From the NCBI RefSeq assembly GCF_030323025.1, contig NZ_CP097329.1, positions 3,520,001 through 3,584,000 on the forward strand: DNA of 64,000 nucleotides, written 5' to 3'. Each line of letters begins with the position of its first letter. Positions within the stretch are counted from its first letter, which is position 1. Both the position numbers and the translations under genes were made by a program. The notes beneath the pieces were generated by a model that ran no database searches, was not told the DNA's origin, and saw nothing but the letters and a program-made list of their open reading frames with translations. Shown in pieces: positions 63,837 to 64,000 of this stretch. This DNA comes from Pseudanabaena mucicola str. Chao 1806. Lineage in GTDB: Bacteria > Cyanobacteriota > Cyanobacteriia > Pseudanabaenales > Pseudanabaenaceae.

Positions 63837-64000
63837 TTAATTATCGTGATCACTATCAAGAGAAGCAATACCAGAAATTGGACGATATGTATAACTTGCA
63901 ATAGCTGGTGTGGGACTAGAGGATTGAGGGCGTGATATCTTCATAATATCTTCTTTAATGGCTTCGAGATCGACATAGCGATCAGCAACATTAATTAGAT
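63837..64000 (-). CDS. 3' end of a gene, partial
   Basis: 54 codons at the window edge end with TAA at 63837-63839. The visible tail (NVADRYVDLEAIKEDIM... then a Ser/Pro-rich end PQSSSPTPA, finishing SDHDN) is open and hydrophilic. Family not recognised. Confidence 0.5.
   Translation of the reverse strand, partial: LINVADRYVDLEAIKEDIMKISRPQSSSPTPAIASYTYRPISGIASLDSDHDN

Overview
The window is cyanobacterial chromosome. Lineage markers are psbK, a CpcG rod-core linker, a CpcS/CpcU-type bilin lyase, Mg-protoporphyrin methyltransferase (chlM), a CRR6-type NDH-1 maturation factor, a split-intein half of DnaE, and many GCGATCGC (HIP1-type) octamers. A Pseudanabaena-like filamentous lineage is my guess only.

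Positions 1-14.9 kb are an accessory region. At the left edge a dynamin-like GTPase gene is cut by a 1256-bp IS701/IS4-type element (377-1632) with a TTAA target duplication; the frame resumes on the other side and runs off the window. From about 3.08 to 13.69 kb lies a chromosomal integron array. Its integrase gene intI (13915-14886) is transcribed to the right, while all cassette genes are on the minus strand and read away from intI, which is the classical layout. I count 21 cassettes. Nine carry genes: a three-gene cassette with a possible toxin-antitoxin pair, a DUF4157 protein with HExxH, a DUF4275-like protein, a VOC protein, an ArsN2-like acetyltransferase, and two copies each of a cupin cassette and a DUF2834 + DUF3052-like cassette. 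The other twelve are near-identical 213-217 bp cassettes without a gene ('A cassettes'), placed singly or in runs between gene cassettes. A two-cassette block of 1483 bp is present twice with only two base differences seen. A further solitary gene cassette (glycosyltransferase plus attC-like site) lies 35 kb away at 49.56-50.91 kb.

From 15 to 24.4 kb come a thiol-redox and two-component cluster (two TlpA-like thioredoxins, CcdA, histidine kinase, response regulator, minus strand) and an Mrp-type Na+/H+ antiporter operon (mnhC, D, E, F, G, MrpA-C-terminal-like, B; plus strand). At 24.4-31.6 kb are decayed Uma2 genes, CRR6, a J-domain protein, a GT39-type mannosyltransferase, a DsbA-like lipoprotein, a tnpB-only IS200/IS605 element and an alpha/beta hydrolase. 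At 32-42 kb are cpcG and a bilin lyase, a SPOR-like envelope protein, PotB/PotC permeases, an RsbW/STAS pair, the DnaE C-half behind its IntC, a two-gene AAA ATPase + TOPRIM pair resembling anti-phage modules, trmL and tRNA-Leu(CAA).

From 42 to 64 kb the content is mostly housekeeping: two more Uma2 genes, an HdrB-like protein, a LMW phosphatase, Fe-ADH, pyruvate kinase, ribF, larB, a hetI-like phosphopantetheinyl transferase, a MoaD/ThiS protein, psbK, a 2OG-Fe(II) oxygenase, sppA, chlM, hemC, and the ribosomal cluster rpsM-rpsK-rpoA-rplQ-truA-rplM-rpsI. Many gene ends carry long perfect palindromes that look like bidirectional terminators, and an 83-bp MITE-like repeat occurs twice (31.9 and 51.2 kb).
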